Below, piece after piece: positions 16,894-24,704 of a stretch of 64,000 bases of DNA. Location of the stretch: the NCBI GenBank assembly GCA_038238915.1, contig JBBSFH010000015.1:1-64000 (forward strand), written 5' to 3'. The stretch is from JAVVHE01 sp038238915. Its GTDB lineage: Bacteria > Pseudomonadota > Alphaproteobacteria > Sphingomonadales > Sphingomonadaceae. The notes under the pieces were generated by a model that saw only the letters and a program-made list of their open reading frames with translations, searched no databases and was not told the DNA's origin. The translations under genes and the position numbers were made by a program. Position 1 is the first letter of the stretch. Each line of letters begins with the position of its first letter.

Positions 16894-17154
16894 CTAATGC
16901 CTCGATTGGAGGGGAGATTCGGGCGCGTAGGTGACCTCGCGCCAGCGGGGGTTTTCGGCAGTCATGATCCGCTCGATGCTCTGCAGCCGTTCGTCGAGCC
17001 GACGCGCGGTCTCGTGCAGATCGTCGAGCAGTTTCTCGTCCTCGATCGAGATACCGCGCGCGCGCTTCCACTGCGTTGTGTAGTGGAGGAACAGCCACGG
17101 CAGGCCGATGAACAGGATCGCGCAGATGGCGATCGGGACCAATGTGTCGCCCAT
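16894..17154 (-). CDS. pspB: Phage-shock protein B
   Basis: 86 aa. One N-terminal membrane helix (about 5-25, VPIAICAILFIGLPWLFLHY) is followed by W-K-R and a coiled coil with RRLDERLQSIERIMTAENPRW. The end matches the classical PspB signature in which LERILDxxxPxW closes the protein. PspB works with PspC at the inner membrane to relay envelope stress to PspA. It lies between pspC and pspA with 1-2 base gaps, so the three are translationally linked. Confidence 0.88.
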   Translation of the reverse strand: MGDTLVPIAICAILFIGLPWLFLHYTTQWKRARGISIEDEKLLDDLHETARRLDERLQSIERIMTAENPRWREVTYAPESPLQSRH

Positions 17155-17155
17155 C

Positions 17156-17827
17156 TTATGCCTCCGCTTTCGCGCTCATGCGCTGCTTGAGTGCTGCGAA
17201 CTCGGCGTCAACCGCTTCATTGGTGCGCAGATCGGAGATTTCCTCTTCGAGGCTGCGCGTGCGGCCGAGTTCGAGCGCCTCGACATGGCCTTCGGCGATG
17301 TCGACGTGACGTTCCAGAAGCTCGAAGCGCGCGAACGCGTCGTCGATCTTGGGACCGCTCGTCATGCGACGCAGGCGGCCGCGGTTCTCGGCGGTCTCCA
17401 GGCGCGCGATCAGCGAACCCTGGCGGCTGCGCGCCTCGCGGAGCTTTGATTCGAGCTTGGCGATGTCCGCCTCATAGCCCTTGAGCGCGTTGTCGATCGT
17501 GCCGACTTCCTGCGCGGTGGCCTGCCCGAGCTGGCCCATCTTGGCCTTCTCGATCAGCGCCGCCTTGGCGAGGTCTTCGCGGCCCTTGCTCATCGCCAGT
17601 TCGGCCTTCTCCGCCCAGTTGGCTTGTGCGGCAGCGAGCTTTTCGTTGGCGCGGCGGAGTTCCTTCTGATCGGCGATGGCACGCGCGGCCGACGCACGGA
17701 CCTCCATCAGCGTCTCGTTCATCTCGTTGATGATGAGCCGGATGGTCTTGTTGGGATCCTCAGCGCGGTCCAGCATGTCGTTGACGTTTGCCGCGATGAT
17801 ATCACGGGTGCGCGAGAAGATGTTCAT
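17156..17827 (-). CDS. pspA: Phage-shock protein A
   Basis: 223 aa, the family's usual length. It starts MNIFSRTRDIIAANVNDMLD, whose amphipathic helix binds membranes, and contains EDPNKTIRLIINEMNETL and long coiled-coil helices (about 30-185). The last 40 residues are Glu-rich. PspA is an ESCRT-III-like peripheral membrane protein that stabilises stressed inner membranes and, when free, inhibits PspF. The region upstream has a sigma-54 promoter at 18019-18034, so it is expected to be PspF-controlled. A 35-codon ORF lies between promoter and pspA. Confidence 0.93.
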   Translation of the reverse strand: MNIFSRTRDIIAANVNDMLDRAEDPNKTIRLIINEMNETLMEVRASAARAIADQKELRRANEKLAAAQANWAEKAELAMSKGREDLAKAALIEKAKMGQLGQATAQEVGTIDNALKGYEADIAKLESKLREARSRQGSLIARLETAENRGRLRRMTSGPKIDDAFARFELLERHVDIAEGHVEALELGRTRSLEEEISDLRTNEAVDAEFAALKQRMSAKAEA

Positions 17828-17854
17828 GGGTTGGTTTCCTTGGACGTTTGGGTG

Positions 17855-17962
17855 TCAGGCGAGCGGGGTGCTCAACGCCGGGCTGGCGATGGCAGTGATG
17901 AAAAGCACGTTGATGAGGACCGCAGCGGCGGCGAACATTCCGTGGCGCAGATTGGAGAGCAT
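17855..17962 (-). CDS. Possible 35-aa membrane peptide at the head of the psp operon
   Basis: The frame starts at ATG 17962 with AAGGAAC about eight bases upstream and ends 27 bases before pspA. The product MLSNLRHGMF-AAAAVLINVL-FITAIASPALSTPLA has a hydrophobic centre and could be a single-helix membrane peptide or a small exported peptide (AIA-SPA looks like a signal-peptidase site). It is the first ORF after the sigma-54 promoter, so it would be induced together with pspA. I know of no homologue with a function. Whether it is translated is uncertain. Confidence 0.5.
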   Translation of the reverse strand: MLSNLRHGMFAAAAVLINVLFITAIASPALSTPLA

Positions 17963-18018
17963 GGCGGGTTCCTTTCCTTCCGAGAGGCGGGGACGATCCC
18001 TGCCTACGTCCCATGCGA

Positions 18019-18034
18019 TGCAAAGCGCGTGCCA
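18019..18034 (-). promoter_or_regulatory. Sigma-54 (-24/-12) promoter of the psp operon
   Basis: Read on the minus strand the bases are TGGCACG-CGCT-TTGCA. This is an exact match to the consensus TGGCACG-N4-TTGCW, with GG at -24 and GC at -12. It points towards the 35-codon ORF and pspA and lies in the intergenic region shared with divergent pspF, whose product is a sigma-54 activator. PspF-binding upstream sites would be expected between 18034 and 18135; I could not define them. Confidence 0.9.
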
Positions 18035-18135
18035 AGTTTCGAAATGGCGGAATTGCAAGGTTGGCGGGAGGGTGGGCGTCGTGTGCGCCTGCGGAAATTG
18101 CCAACCCGTAGGAAAAACCGCTAACCCGCCCGCCG

Positions 18136-19134
18136 ATGGTGACCCCCGCGCAACTTGTCGGCCAATCGGTCGTGTTCCTCGATGCGATCGATCGCGCCGA
18201 AGCCGCCGCTGCGCTCGATCGCCCGGTGCTGGTGATTGGCGAGCGTGGTACCGGCAAGGAACTGATCGCCGAGCGCTTGCACCGCGCCTCGCCGCGCTGG
18301 GACGGGCCGCTCGTTACGATGAACTGCGCGGCGCTGCCCGAGAATCTGGTCGATGCAGAACTGTTCGGGCACGAGGCGGGGAGCTTCACCGGTGCATCGC
18401 GCACGCGGGTCGGCCGGTTCGAGGAGGCGCATGGCGGCACGCTGTTCCTCGATGAAATCGGCACGCTCGCCAAACCCGCGCAGGATCGGCTGCTGCGCGT
18501 GGTCGAATATGGCGAACTGACGCGCATCGGTTCGAACAAGCCCATCCATGTCGATGTGCGTCTGGTGGGCGCGACAAATGTTGACCTGCCCAAATGTGTA
18601 GAAGCCGGAGCCTTTCGCGCCGATTTACTCGATCGGCTGAGCTTTGAGGTGATCACGCTGCCGCCACTGCGCGCGCGCGGCGAGGATATCCTGGGGCTGG
18701 CCGAATATTTCGGGCGCAAGATGGCGGCCGAACTCGGCTGGGAGAGCTTTCCGGGGTTCGCGCTCGAGGTGAGCGCGACGATGGTCCGCCACCGCTGGCC
18801 GGGCAATATCCGCGAACTCAGGAACGTGGTGGAGCGGGCGGTGTATCGCTGGGCGGACCCCGCGCAGCCCGTCGGCGCGATCCAGCTCGATCCGTTCGCT
18901 TCGCCGTGGCGACCGGGACTTGCTCCCGAAGCGGACGTGCCAGTACCCGCCGAGCCTGTGTCGGCCGAACCCGGCAATTTCCGCGATTCGGTTTCCGCCT
19001 ACGAGCGCGATCTGCTCGGGCGTGCGCTGATCCACCATCGCCACAACCAGCGCGCGACAGCGGCAGCGCTTGGTCTCACCTACGATCAGTTGCGCCACTC
19101 CTTGCGGCGGCACGGAATGCTCGCGGCGGCTTGA
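18136..19134 (+). CDS. pspF: Sigma-54-dependent activator PspF
   Basis: 332 aa. It has no N-terminal sensor domain, as is typical for PspF. The AAA+ core spans about 5-235: Walker A GERGTGKE, ELFGHEAGSFTGA (the loop that contacts sigma-54), Walker B GGTLFLDEIG and the arginine-finger region WPGNIRELRNVVERAV. After a Pro-rich linker, a Fis-type helix-turn-helix (about 300-330, NQRATAAALGLTYDQLRHSLRRHGM) binds upstream sites. It activates the divergent psp operon, whose sigma-54 promoter is 100 bases away, and is held inactive by PspA until membrane stress. Confidence 0.92.
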   Translation: MVTPAQLVGQSVVFLDAIDRAEAAAALDRPVLVIGERGTGKELIAERLHRASPRWDGPLVTMNCAALPENLVDAELFGHEAGSFTGASRTRVGRFEEAHGGTLFLDEIGTLAKPAQDRLLRVVEYGELTRIGSNKPIHVDVRLVGATNVDLPKCVEAGAFRADLLDRLSFEVITLPPLRARGEDILGLAEYFGRKMAAELGWESFPGFALEVSATMVRHRWPGNIRELRNVVERAVYRWADPAQPVGAIQLDPFASPWRPGLAPEADVPVPAEPVSAEPGNFRDSVSAYERDLLGRALIHHRHNQRATAAALGLTYDQLRHSLRRHGMLAAA

Positions 19135-19273
19135 GCGCACAGGGTTCGACGTGGCGAGCGCGCTTGCGACGAAGGAAAGTCGGTATTTAGCGCTGGTTTC
19201 GTTGCGCGCCATAGTGTCGCTCGTGCGCGAACCTTGCTATGAGGTCGCGCGCGCCGCGCCCTGGAGGACGATC

Positions 19274-19984
19274 ATGATACGTACAGCTTTTGCCATTGTC
19301 GCAGTGCTGACCGCAACCGCGAGCATGGCGCAGACGCCAACGCGGCCCGCCGAGGACATCACGCGCGATGCTGTGCGCAAACCCGCAGCCATGATCGCGT
19401 TCGCTGGCATCAGGCCCGGATCGAAGGTTGCCGATCTGATTCCCGGCGGTGGGTACTTCACGCGCGTGTTCGCGGGCGCGGTGGGGCCCAGCGGCACGGT
19501 CTATGCGCTGGTGCCCGCGACCTATGTGGCATTGCATCCCGAGGGACTGAGCGCGATGCAGGCGATCGCGGCCGCACCGGGATATGGCAATGTGAAAGTC
19601 CTTGCCTGGAGCGCACAGGCCTCCCCGCCCGAACTGCTCGACGTGGTGTGGACCGCGCAGAATTATCACGATCTGCACAACGCTCCTCAGGGAACGGTGG
19701 AGCGCGTCAACAAGGCGATGTTCGCGCAGCTCAAGCCCGGTGGGGTTTACATCGTGCTCGATCATGCGGCGGCGGCGGGTTCGGGGGTGCGCGATACGGG
19801 GACGCTGCACCGCATCGATCCGGCGATCGTAAAGGCGGAGGTGACGGCTGCGGGTTTCGTGTTCGATGGCGAGAGCGGGGCGGTTGCCAATTCCGCCGAT
19901 CCGCACACCGCGACTGTCTTCGATCCCTCGATTCGCGGACACACGGACCAGTTCGTCTATCGGTTCCGCAAACCCGCCGCATGA
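19274..19984 (+). CDS. Exported class I SAM-dependent methyltransferase-like protein
   Basis: 236 aa from ATG 19274, with GGAGG about eight bases upstream; the longer frame to 19070 overlaps pspF. A signal peptide (about 1-19, ending SMAQ) is followed by RKPAAMIAFAGIRPGSKVADLIPGGGYFTRVFAGAVGP, a Rossmann methyltransferase motif with a modified SAM loop, then VVWTAQNYHDLHN and LKPGGVYIVLDHAAAAG. Members of this periplasmic group are often annotated as methyltransferases, although SAM is not expected outside the cytoplasm, so the activity is doubtful. The gene stands alone after pspF. Confidence 0.75.
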   Translation: MIRTAFAIVAVLTATASMAQTPTRPAEDITRDAVRKPAAMIAFAGIRPGSKVADLIPGGGYFTRVFAGAVGPSGTVYALVPATYVALHPEGLSAMQAIAAAPGYGNVKVLAWSAQASPPELLDVVWTAQNYHDLHNAPQGTVERVNKAMFAQLKPGGVYIVLDHAAAAGSGVRDTGTLHRIDPAIVKAEVTAAGFVFDGESGAVANSADPHTATVFDPSIRGHTDQFVYRFRKPAA

Positions 19985-20025
19985 GCCCATCGGCGTGTTA
20001 GCCAAACGACAAGCGCCGGAGCCGT

Positions 20026-20250
20026 TCAGGCAGCTTGTTGTTCGAGCACCATCTGATGCGAGAGCGTGCCTGCGATCGGCAGTGCGGTGCCGCAGAAGCC
20101 GCACTCGGCGCTGTGGCGTCCGACCAGCCAATTCGAGCGCGCACACGCAGGGCAGATGTTGGCGCGGTCCGCCCAATAGCTCGGCATGAAGGTGCCTGAT
20201 GGCGTGGGTCGCGTCTGGGCGGCGCGGGGGATGGAGCGAAGCGCAGCCAT
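20026..20250 (-). CDS. Small zinc-ribbon protein
   Basis: 74 aa from ATG 20250, which has GAGGA about eight bases upstream; an ATG at 20283 in the same frame has no ribosome site. The centre reads NICPACARSNWLVGRHSAECGFC, two Cys-x2-Cys pairs 16 residues apart, so it should bind one zinc. The rest has no clear fold. Such mini zinc ribbons may bind nucleic acid or a protein partner. It is 170 bases from the 2Fe-2S gene on the same strand. Confidence 0.6.
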   Translation of the reverse strand: MAALRSIPRAAQTRPTPSGTFMPSYWADRANICPACARSNWLVGRHSAECGFCGTALPIAGTLSHQMVLEQQAA

Positions 20251-20419
20251 GATCTCATCCTCACAAACAGCGGTGACTGACATAAGACGCGAGATGGGGC
20301 GCGTTGGTTTCACGCCAAGCGGTTGTTCGGCGCATAGCTGTGGATAACTTGGCGGACGGTGTGATGCTGGAAATGCGCGCACTACGCCGAGCGAAATCGT
20401 GCAGGCCGGGCGTGCGCGC

Positions 20420-20953
20420 CTAGCTGCGCAGTGACGGCGTGTCTTGCGCAGCAGTCCCCGCGCTGGTGCCGGGAGCGGCATCGGCATCGAGCGCCACACC
20501 CGCCCGCTTCGCCTCGACCGCACGCGCGATCGCGCGGCGGATGCGCGGATAGGTGCCGCAGCGACACAGGTTGGTCATGGCCGCATCGATCTCGTCATTG
20601 GAAGGCGCGGCGTTGGCTTTCAGAAGCGCCGCCGCCGCCATGATCATGCCCGATTGGCAATAGCCGCACTGCGGCACCTGTTCGACGATCCATGCGGCCT
20701 GCGTCGGATCGTCGCGTTCGGGCGACAGGCCTTCGATGGTGGTGACGAAACTGCCCTCGATCGAGCCGATCGTTACCTGGCACGATCGTCGCGCCACTCC
20801 GTCGATATGCAGGGTGCACGCGCCGCAAAGGCCTGCGCCGCAGCCATATTTCGTGCCCGTGAGGTTGGACGCGTCGCGCAGTGCCCACAGCAGCGGGGTT
20901 TCGGGCGGCAGCCGATAGTGAACAGGCAGATCGTTGACGGTGAAGCGGGTCAT
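20420..20953 (-). CDS. (2Fe-2S)-binding subunit of a molybdenum hydroxylase (IorA/XdhC-type small subunit)
   Basis: 177 aa from ATG 20953. The N-terminal plant-type ferredoxin has GTKYGCGAGLCGACTLHIDG with the first cluster's cysteines and SCQV. The C-terminal helical [2Fe-2S]-binding domain has VPQCGYCQSGMIM and LCRCGTYPRIRRAI. This is the electron-transfer subunit of enzymes such as isoquinoline 1-oxidoreductase or aldehyde dehydrogenases of the xanthine-oxidase family. The large molybdopterin subunit normally follows directly, but here the next gene is the small zinc-ribbon protein, so this subunit is an orphan. An Ala/Thr-rich tail of about 20 residues is unusual. Confidence 0.85.
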   Translation of the reverse strand: MTRFTVNDLPVHYRLPPETPLLWALRDASNLTGTKYGCGAGLCGACTLHIDGVARRSCQVTIGSIEGSFVTTIEGLSPERDDPTQAAWIVEQVPQCGYCQSGMIMAAAALLKANAAPSNDEIDAAMTNLCRCGTYPRIRRAIARAVEAKRAGVALDADAAPGTSAGTAAQDTPSLRS

Positions 20954-21171
20954 TGCGGTTGACGATAGGCCAGTGCGCGCTGACCGCAAAGGCGCAGAGG
21001 AGACGAATCCAATTGTTACATTTTTTGGATGCATTTTCACTCAAGATGTGCTAGTCTACCATTATCGCATGAGGGTTTCATGGACCCTCTGCCTTATATG
21101 CACCTCGCGCGCGCGAGTGCCGGGCCAGTTGTCCCGCGCCGCGTCTTCGCATCTCGGAAGGATCCCTCTGC

Positions 21172-21672
21172 ATGGCAGCTAAAGCTTTGAACTTCACGGT
21201 GGGCGACTATGTGGTCTATCCCAAGCACGGACTTGGGCGGATCATGGAACTTCAACAGTCCGAAATCGCGGGGGCGAGCCTTGAGTTGTACGTGCTACGT
21301 TTCGACAAGGAGCGCATGACGCTGCGCGTGCCGACCAATAAGGCCGAGAGCGTGGGGATGCGCAAACTTTCCAGCCAGAAGACACTCGACGATGCGATGG
21401 TCACGCTGAAGGGCAAGCCGCGCGTAAAGCGCACGATGTGGTCCAGGCGCGCGCAGGAATATGAGGCGAAGATCAACTCGGGCGATCTGGTCAGCATCGC
21501 GGAAGTGGTGCGCGATCTCCACCGCGCCGAGGACCAGCCCGAGCAGAGCTATTCGGAACGGCAGATTTTCGAAGCTGCGATCGGTCGCCTCGCGCGCGAA
21601 CTTGCCGCGATGGAGAATATCGACGAGGCGGCCGCACAGGCCAAGATCGTTGAGGTTCTGAAAGCCGCGTGA
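21172..21672 (+). CDS. carD: CarD family transcriptional regulator
   Basis: 166 aa. The N-terminal Tudor-like RNA-polymerase-interaction domain reads FTVGDYVVYPKHGLGRIMEL, then LYVLRFDKERMTLRVPTNKA. The C-terminal helical domain contains MWSRRAQEYEAKINSGDLVSIAEVVRDLHR, which contacts the promoter bubble's upstream fork. CarD binds the RNA polymerase beta subunit and stabilises open complexes, often at rRNA promoters. The gene heads a run of same-strand genes (psiE, ftsY, yciB); the 45-base gap to psiE suggests a shared transcript. Confidence 0.95.
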   Translation: MAAKALNFTVGDYVVYPKHGLGRIMELQQSEIAGASLELYVLRFDKERMTLRVPTNKAESVGMRKLSSQKTLDDAMVTLKGKPRVKRTMWSRRAQEYEAKINSGDLVSIAEVVRDLHRAEDQPEQSYSERQIFEAAIGRLARELAAMENIDEAAAQAKIVEVLKAA

Positions 21673-21716
21673 AGCGACTGGGCGGGCGCGTTTCCGGCTG
21701 CTAGGCGGGATCGACG

Positions 21717-22151
21717 ATGAACGATTCCGCCAACAGCCCCGATCCTGCGTCGGTCGATCCCCAACCGTTGCCCGCGATCGATCCGGTCGAGCGCGTGGTT
21801 GCGGAGCGGGCGTTCCATCTGGTCGAACGCCTTCTGCTCATTACGATCACGCTGCTGACGCTCGGCGCGGTCGGGCTCGAACTCGCGCGCGTTTTCGGCG
21901 CGCGCACGGTCACGCTGGCCGACATCCTCCAGTTGTTTTTGTATACCGAAGTGATCGGCATGGTCGCGGTGTTCTACACCGGGCGCGGCTCGCCGTTTGC
22001 CTACCCGATCTTCATCGCGATCACCGCGCTTGCGCGGCTGATCGTGTTGCAGGGCAAGGAGATGGCACCGCAGAACATCGTGTTCGAGGCGTCAGCGATC
22101 ATCCTGCTCGCGCTCTCGGCAACGATCATCGTGCGCGTGCGCCGCAACTGA
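21717..22151 (+). CDS. PsiE-family membrane protein (phosphate-starvation-inducible type)
   Basis: 144 aa. A Pro-rich cytoplasmic N-terminus (about 1-35) is followed by four hydrophobic segments: LLITITLLTLGAVGLELARV, ILQLFLYTEVIGMVAVFY, AYPIFIAITALARLIVL and FEASAIILLALSATIIV. The LFLYTEVIGMVxxYY block is the hallmark of PsiE proteins. The function in the family is unclear; in E. coli expression responds to phosphate starvation and cAMP. Its TGA overlaps the ATG of ftsY by one base, so the two genes are coupled. Confidence 0.85.
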   Translation: MNDSANSPDPASVDPQPLPAIDPVERVVAERAFHLVERLLLITITLLTLGAVGLELARVFGARTVTLADILQLFLYTEVIGMVAVFYTGRGSPFAYPIFIAITALARLIVLQGKEMAPQNIVFEASAIILLALSATIIVRVRRN

Positions 22152-23083
22152 TGGCGCTTGAACGGCCAACGTGGATCGCGCGCCTGCGCGGCGGACTCGC
22201 CCGCTCATCGGACAAGCTGACCGGCGGGCTGGGCGCGATCGTCGGACGGCGTCCGCTCGATGATGCGATGCTGGCCGAGATCGAGGATGCGCTGATCGCC
22301 GCCGATCTGGGGCCTGCAGTCGCGGCGCGCATCGCGGGCAAGCTCGGCGCCGAACGCTACGCCACCAGCGTTACTGACACCGAAGTGCGCGAGATCGCCG
22401 CGCGCGAGATCGCGGACATTCTGCGCAAGGTCGCGCGCCCGCTCGAGATCACCGCCTTCCCCCGCCCGCAGGTCATCCTCGCGGTTGGCGTCAACGGTTC
22501 GGGCAAGACCACCACCATCGCCAAGCTCGCGCACCTGTTCCAGGAGCAGGACTACCGCGTGATGCTTGCTGCCGGGGACACGTTTCGTGCGGCCGCGATC
22601 GAGCAACTCCGCATCTGGGGAGGCCGCATCGGCGCGCCGGTCATCGCGGGCGGCGAAGGCGCGGATTCGGCCGGGGTGGCGTATGAGGCGCTGACGCAGG
22701 CCATAAGCGCGGGTAGCGACGCGCTGATCATCGACACTGCCGGTCGCCTGCAGAACAAGTCCGGCCTGATGGACGAACTGGCCAAGATCAACCGCGTACT
22801 CAAGAAGCAGCGGCAGGCCGCGCCATCGGACGTGGTGCTCGTGCTCGACGCAACCACCGGGCAGAATGCGCTCAACCAGATCGAGGTGTTCCGCGATGTG
22901 GCCGGGGTGACGGGGCTGGTGATGACCAAGCTCGATGGCACCGCGCGCGGCGGCGTGCTGGTGGCGGCGGCGGAGAAATTCGGCCTCCCGATTCACGCGG
23001 TCGGAGTTGGCGAAACTATCGACGATCTGCGACCGTTCGATCCAGACGCCTTCGCGCGTGCGCTCACCGGATTATCCGGCTAA
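22151..23083 (+). CDS. ftsY: Signal recognition particle receptor FtsY
   Basis: 310 aa, a short form without the acidic A domain of E. coli, as is usual in alphaproteobacteria. The N domain (about 1-95) is followed by the G domain: GVNGSGKTTTIAKLAHLF (G1), AAGDTFRAAAIEQL (G2/insertion box), LIIDTAGR (G3), VMTKLDGTARGGVLV (G4 and closing loop) and the last helix DDLRPFDPDAFARAL. FtsY receives SRP-ribosome complexes at the inner membrane for cotranslational insertion. The start overlaps the stop of the psiE-like gene by one base. Confidence 0.97.
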   Translation: MALERPTWIARLRGGLARSSDKLTGGLGAIVGRRPLDDAMLAEIEDALIAADLGPAVAARIAGKLGAERYATSVTDTEVREIAAREIADILRKVARPLEITAFPRPQVILAVGVNGSGKTTTIAKLAHLFQEQDYRVMLAAGDTFRAAAIEQLRIWGGRIGAPVIAGGEGADSAGVAYEALTQAISAGSDALIIDTAGRLQNKSGLMDELAKINRVLKKQRQAAPSDVVLVLDATTGQNALNQIEVFRDVAGVTGLVMTKLDGTARGGVLVAAAEKFGLPIHAVGVGETIDDLRPFDPDAFARALTGLSG

Positions 23084-23112
23084 GCGACGCCGCACCACCA
23101 CCGGAGACCCGC

Positions 23113-23778
23113 GTGTCCTTGCCGCCCGACCGTAGCCTGCCCCCGATTCCGCGCCTCGCGATCGATTTCGGTCCGCTCGTGATCTTCTTCGCCACCTACA
23201 ATCTGGCGCACATGGGGCTGCTTGCCCATTGGAGCTTGCTGCCGATCGCCAAGGCTCGCGCGATCTACTTCGCCACCGAGGCGACGATGGTGGCGAGCGT
23301 AATCGCAGTAATCATCAGCCTTTCGCTGACGCGCAAGATTTCGGCGGCGCTGATCATCACCAGTGGCATGGTCGTTCTGTTCGGTGGGGCGACGATCATT
23401 CTAGATGATCCACATTTCATCAAGATCAAACCCACGATCGTCTATGCAATGTACGCCACCGCGCTGCTGATCGGCGCGCTGATCGACAAGCCGTTGCTCA
23501 AGATCATTCTCGGCCCGGGCTTTCCGCCGATGGCGCATGTTGGCTGGCTCAAGATCAGCCGTAATTTCGGTTTGTTCTTCGCATTCATGGGCGTGCTGAA
23601 CGAGATCATGTGGCGCAGCTTCAGCGAACACACATGGGTCACTTACGACGTGTGGGGGGTTGTCGTGCTGACTGCCGGTTTCATGGCGAGCCAGTATGCG
23701 GTGATCAGCAAGTATATGGAAGACGAGCCCAAGCCGTCCGATCACGGCATGCCCGTCACCCCGCCGCCGCCGGGCTGA
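23113..23778 (+). CDS. yciB: Inner membrane septation protein A family (YciB/IspZ)
   Basis: 221 aa from GTG 23113. Hydrophobic helices cover most of the protein, with the family blocks LAIDFGPLVIFFATY, IYFATEATMVASVIAV, LTRKISAALIITSGMVVLFGGATI, DPHFIKIKPTIVYAMYA and FPPMAHVGWLKISRNFGLFF. A short soluble Pro-rich tail ends the protein. YciB proteins are linked to cell-envelope synthesis and septation; the mechanism is unclear. It follows ftsY by 29 bases, and ftsY-yciB is a common arrangement in this group. dapF is convergent nine bases away. Confidence 0.92.
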   Translation: MSLPPDRSLPPIPRLAIDFGPLVIFFATYNLAHMGLLAHWSLLPIAKARAIYFATEATMVASVIAVIISLSLTRKISAALIITSGMVVLFGGATIILDDPHFIKIKPTIVYAMYATALLIGALIDKPLLKIILGPGFPPMAHVGWLKISRNFGLFFAFMGVLNEIMWRSFSEHTWVTYDVWGVVVLTAGFMASQYAVISKYMEDEPKPSDHGMPVTPPPPG

Positions 23779-23787
23779 TCGCCAGGC

Positions 23788-24597
23788 TCAGGCGTAGGCC
23801 GCCAGATCGACCTCGCCCGTGAAGCTCACCGCCGCCGGGCCGGTCATCAGTACATGCCCGTCGGTGCGCCAATCGATCTTGAGGCTGCCGCCGGCTTGAT
23901 CCACCTCGACGCGGCGGCTCGTCAGCCCGCGCCGGTGCGCAGCGACCGCCGCCGCCGCCGCTCCGGTGCCGCACGCCCGCGTCAGCCCCGCGCCGCGCTC
24001 CCAGACGCGCAGGCTGAGCCGATTGGGCGCGATCAGCTCGGCGACCCCCACGTTCACGCCTTCGGGAAACAGCGGATCATGCTCGATGCGCGGACCGATT
24101 TCGCCGAGCGCGACCGTGTCCGCGTCCTCGACGAAAAATACGATGTGCGGATTGCCGACGCTCAGCGCCGAAGGCCGCTCCAGCCCGTCCCACGCCAGCG
24201 GCAGGTCGGCGGTATCGAGCGGGTAGGCAAGCGGCACCTCGTCCCAGCCGAAGCGCGGCGCGCCCAGATCGACGGTAAAGCCGCTGGCGGCGGGATGTAC
24301 CGTCAATTCACCCGCGTATGTCTCGATCCGCGCGTGGCCACCCAGCAGCGCGGCGACGCAGCGCGTGGCGTTCCCGCACGCCTGGACCTCGCCGCCATCG
24401 GCATTCCAGATGCGCATGAACACGTCGCCGCCGTTGCGTGGCGGCTCGATCGAAATCAGTTGGTCGCAGCCGATCCCGGTATTGCGGTCCGCAAGCCGGG
24501 CGGCGAGCGTCGGATCGATCGCAAGCGGATGACCACGCGTATCGAACACCGCGAAATCATTACCCAGACCGTGCATTTTGGTGAAGGCGGCACGCAT
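23788..24597 (-). CDS. dapF: Diaminopimelate epimerase
   Basis: 269 aa. It interconverts LL- and meso-diaminopimelate for lysine and peptidoglycan synthesis. Two active-site cysteines are seen in the family contexts GNATRCVAALL and ARACGTGAAAAAVA, which act as the acid/base pair. The start MRAAFTKMHGLGNDFAVFD is the conserved N-terminus. Length is family-like. It is transcribed convergently with yciB and in the same direction as uvrB, 107 bases downstream of it, so it may be read through from uvrB. Confidence 0.96.
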   Translation of the reverse strand: MRAAFTKMHGLGNDFAVFDTRGHPLAIDPTLAARLADRNTGIGCDQLISIEPPRNGGDVFMRIWNADGGEVQACGNATRCVAALLGGHARIETYAGELTVHPAASGFTVDLGAPRFGWDEVPLAYPLDTADLPLAWDGLERPSALSVGNPHIVFFVEDADTVALGEIGPRIEHDPLFPEGVNVGVAELIAPNRLSLRVWERGAGLTRACGTGAAAAAVAAHRRGLTSRRVEVDQAGGSLKIDWRTDGHVLMTGPAAVSFTGEVDLAAYA

Positions 24598-24704
24598 CGG
24601 TTCCAGTTAGGGCACCCGCGCACGCGCCGCCACCTTTTGCGCAAGCCGACGCGCTGGCTTGCGCGGGCGATGATCGCGGGGACGCATTTGCTTCCGGTGG
24701 ATAT

